Shown: in pieces, positions 60,701-64,000 of the stretch | Position numbering within the stretch: position 1 is the first letter of the stretch | How the letters are laid out: each line of letters starts with the position of its first letter | Source: Spirodela intermedia | Lineage: Eukaryota; Streptophyta; Magnoliopsida; Alismatales; Araceae | Reading direction: 5' to 3' | Assembly (NCBI GenBank): GCA_902729315.2 | Contig: LR746268.1 | Location: 1,853,501 to 1,917,500 of the forward strand | Length of the DNA stretch: 64,000 nt | Notes under the pieces: model-generated | Databases searched by the model: none | The model's input: only the letters and a program-made list of their open reading frames with translations | What the model was told of the DNA's origin: nothing | Translations under genes and position numbers: made by a program

Positions 60701-63509
60701 CTTTTGGAATCAAATGCGTCTTCATTTATGTCAACGTCACTGGCCATTAATCTTGAACTCTTGATTTGATTTGTTTCTAGTCTGTCTGGTGAAATCTTGC
60801 GTGATTTTGGAGGAAGATTATCATCTCTAATCTTTACAGAGGATAACTGTCCACCTGAACTTGAACCCCTTGGCCTCTTGTTACTTCCGGGCTTCTCTTG
60901 GAAGTGCTTTGGATCAGTTCTTTTATTTATGCCTTTTGAAATTTTTTCCACACTATCAAGCTGTTCAAGATCAGGGCGGTCCTTTCCAAATAATTGTTTA
61001 TCACTGGGACTCGGACCGACAAAATGCTCACTTTTGTCCAAGTTATAATTTCGAGAGGAAGCTGTTAAAGACATATCTTCTCCAGAATTCCGAGGATTCC
61101 GAGGATTCGGTTGCAGAACATTGTCTGTAGTTGTAGCTTGAGAGTATGGAGAACCCTTTATCCTTGCATTGTTAGATCTTCTCTCCATATCTTCAACCGC
61201 AAAAGACTTACTACCTGTCAAGTAATCATGTGAATCAGATGGAGATGTCCTTTGGATGACCTGATTTGCTCTTTCAGAGGCATTTTCTTCGTGATCTTCA
61301 TAAGATGACTTCCCTTCCCCAGGAGGAGACAATCTTGAAATGTTAGAGATTTTATTCCCAGTTTCGTCTTTGTCATCGTCGCTTGTCATAATGTCCACGT
61401 CAACATCAGATCCCTCCTTGCTACTGGAGGAATCACCGCTTTCACTGTCACTGCTGCTTGCACTTCCACTCCCCACAGGGCTTTGACTTTTGCTCTTGCT
61501 TCTACTCTGACTTCCACTGTCACTTCCAGAGTCACTACTGTCACTTTCACTATCACTATCGCTTCCACTTTCACTAGAGCTGCATACGCCTTCCTCATTC
61601 TCATCGTCAACCTTAATATCAATTGCTGAAAGATCAGGAGAGCTTTTTTCAATATCAATTTTTTCGATATCTGATTCTGTAAGCTGAGTTAACTGAGCTT
61701 TATGCTCAAGATCTTGAGCATTGTCTTTCTCTATTACTTCTGAGACGGACCTTCTCTCAGGATGGTGATCAGGGCTGTTATAGCAAAGAAAAAGCAAGTT
61801 GGACCACAAAATACAAAAGCAATGCTTATAAATTATAGGTTCTTGCACAGAGATAAGAATTATGACAACCAAATTTTCATCTCCAATTATATAACTTTGC
61901 ATAAAAGACGGTTGGTTTCAGAAGAAGATCCAGTACTGTTAATATCAACTTTCATGTCACCGTATTGAAAGAATAATTAAAATATCTATGAAGCGAAATT
62001 CAGTACATTACTCATCTAGTGGAATAAATGAAAAGAAACTAATGTCATTCATACCTTCCACTTTCAGATGGAGGTTTTCTAGAGAAGTCCACTTCAACTC
62101 CTGGCTTTAGAAGATACCGTCCTGGAGCTTGGTAGGTTGCTATCTGTTAACGAGATTAAAAAGTTAGGTGAAACTATCAGAAAGTATCCTAATCAAGGCA
62201 CCCAAAAATCAACTAATCCACTCACGCTTTTTATAATACTTTCGATCTTCTTTCCAGCATTGGGCATTGTTTCTGCCACAGCTTTCTCCAAACCCTGAGA
62301 AAGCAACCATTTCATTTTAAACATCATTTGCATCCAACAACGGAAATTATAAGATCGAATCCCAGGAATCCGCTCGTGTGATCATAATTTTATTATCAAA
62401 ATGACATAAAAAGCGAAGAAAAGTCACAAGGAGAGCACAAAATAATTTATGATCTTTTATAATAAATTAATATGGATTGATTGGAAACCTCAATCACAAA
62501 GAATTTGGAATCGTAATTCCCTTGTCCCCACCAACCTGAATTGGTTCAGGTATCAATCCAATCGGTCAGATTAAGATCAGAAGTACAAGTACAGATGAAG
62601 TTAATTAAAATCAAGAAGCGGCACAATTACCTGAACTAGAAATGATGCAACTATCGACAGGATTTTTGGTGATTAAAACTTTAGTCAAATAAAAGATAGA
62701 CGTCGTTTTGACTTCTGCACCACAGGCTTCCATATAAAGAATAAGACTTAAAGATCACAGAAATGATCATTTCACTTTTATTAAGTTGGCAATAACCAAG
62801 GTCATGGCAGTGGCACTGCAATCCATTCCAACAAATTCTCACCAAGAATCTAAGGTACAGCACCCAGAAGTAATATTATTTCCTGATCTGTATTGTCGGT
62901 TAGGACTTCAATGCAACTATTTAGGGGAATAGAGTTGTAGGTAACAGTAGCGAAACACTTCATGACACGAAAACATGAATAAGACAAAACACACCAAGGT
63001 TCATTACCAACAAGAATGGAGTACACTAAGGTCGGATATCAGAGGACTCATGGGTAGTTAATTAGTCAGTAGGTTTCCCAAACAATATAGTGACAGAACT
63101 TGCATGCATCTGAATTTCCCTTTTTACTTTGAAACGTATCATACCTTTAAGCTCATTCCCTTGGGACTACCCAAGAGTAAATTAATCAAAAAGCTCCGCA
63201 ATTCCACTGGCTGAGAGCCTGAGACCCCTTTACTTGCAACTGGCCTGCGCATTGATCCATGGCCAGCCCTGTTTGACAGGTCCCTCTCTGAGTTAGCATT
63301 GTCCCCATTTGATGTAAGTGGGGCATGTTCTTCATCCATTGCTGCATGGCCTCTCGAAGGATTTGCCATTCCAAAAGAGGATAGTGAAGCCGTTATTCCA
63401 GCTTGCTCAGGAGGTGATGGTTGAGGTGAGATGGACGGCAGGCTCCCACTAGAAATATGTGAAGGCGTTCCAGATTTGAACACAGGTTTTGAGGCGACCG
63501 TGCTTGTAA
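57713..63509 (-). CDS. ELL-like RNA polymerase II elongation factor with occludin/ELL domain (N-terminus off window)
   Basis: Exons, 5' to 3': 63509-63145, 62294-62226, 62143-62055, 61774-59471, 58898-58821, 58696-58585, 57895-57845, 57763-57713. Phases agree throughout; the first listed exon starts mid-codon, so earlier exons lie right of the window. Early exons hold ELL N-terminal-type sequence (RSFLINLLLGSPKGMSL, GLEKAVAETMPNAGKKIE). The 2.3-kb exon is low-complexity, Ser/Asp/Glu-rich and probably disordered, with a dense run of Ser-Asp/Ser-Glu near its start. The last four exons encode the C-terminal occludin-homology domain (YKEYVQEYREKYDCYSSLN, RMKKIFVVLHDELK, LKQRIRDF). In animals ELL is part of the super elongation complex and stimulates Pol II; plants have ELL and EAF homologues. 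Nuclear location is inferred. Confidence 0.9.
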
Positions 63510-64000
63510 CTAGAACAATAAAATAAAACAGAATGAACAACACCAAAACGCTTCAACATACAAAAAAACTACCGAGAAGATTATCAGTAAGACTTGAAGT
63601 TAAGCTATTCACAAGATAAAAATATCGTAAAGCACATTTTTTATGAGATCAAAATAAAATATGCATGTTAAGCATGTCTAGTTAAATAGCTATTTCAGGA
63701 CATATCAGGGGCAAAAATTCTAAATCGCACAGTTCTGTTAATTGAGGCAAGCAAATCAAACCATAGGACTAAACAAAAACTCATACTGCCAGCCCATTGT
63801 ATTAAAACGTTGTATAGAAACAGCAGCTATCCTCAAATCTGATTCAAGTCGTAACATTGAACTCACAAATAGGGACATAAATGAGAACCTATATCATACA
63901 AGTTGCAACACGTCTAAACCATCATTTTTTTGTTTTCTCCATATCCGTTCAGACAACCTCCGTCCTGATTCAAGGAACAACATCTACCTAAGGTATCAGG
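63510..64000. other. Intron of the ELL-like gene
   Basis: The exon at 63509 begins mid-codon, so this sequence up to the window edge must be intron, unless an unrecognised exon is present. AT-rich; no exon seen. Confidence 0.6.

Noticed and set aside
59778-61130. Several plus-strand frames of 83-147 codons
   Set aside because: Antisense shadows of the large ELL-like exon.

Overview
The window is nuclear DNA of a flowering plant. Evidence: canonical GT-AG introns in plant gene families, degraded Ty1/copia elements and solo LTRs, very long (GA)n/(CT)n tracts, and AT-rich intergenic stretches. One strongly GC-rich gene (the bHLH) beside AT-richer neighbours would fit a monocot, but the species cannot be fixed from the sequence alone. 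There is no sign of prokaryotic or organellar DNA.

Layout, left to right. 1-2488: a complete but internally deleted copia element with a 5-bp target duplication. 4372-4812 (+): the last two exons of a TMEM135-like membrane protein whose 5' part is probably left of the window. 5751-11268 (-): a six-exon SPX-RING E3 ubiquitin ligase of the NLA/BAH1 family, 328 aa, with a 3.3-kb fourth intron. 12.66-16.0 kb: GA-tract territory with an orphan 81-aa ORF at 14276-14521 (+). 16515-20564 (-): a five-exon PP2C phosphatase, 282 aa, with a GAA/TTC array in its first intron and a W-box cluster upstream. 21.7-28.1 kb: AT-rich, gene-free. 28577-31827 (+): a nine-exon beta-carbonic anhydrase of the chloroplast BCA5 type with one GC-AG intron. 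34.77-35.21 kb: GA-rich minisatellite. 35491-36241 (-): a two-exon bHLH factor of the bHLH30/TMO5-like group. 38128-38640: a 513-bp solo LTR. 40519-46632 (-): a nine-exon PWWP-domain gene carrying an in-frame TAG in its eighth exon, with a copia fragment and a 171-bp solo LTR in its large intron. 51020-51082 (+): an isolated first-exon candidate. 51.1-57.3 kb: AT-rich, gene-free. 57713-63509 (-): the 3' eight exons of an ELL/occludin-domain transcription elongation factor, running off the right edge.

The genes look like an ordinary mixed neighbourhood: phosphate/nitrogen ubiquitin ligase, phosphatase, CO2/HCO3- enzyme, developmental transcription factor, chromatin reader and elongation factor. 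I see no operon-like logic. Exon boundaries were worked out by hand from splice signals, reading phase and family similarity; every listed junction keeps phase. The most notable points are the premature TAG in the PWWP gene, the GC-AG intron, the intronic GAA array, the repeated GA tracts near gene starts and the datable solo LTRs. I found no convincing evidence of a wholly new system.
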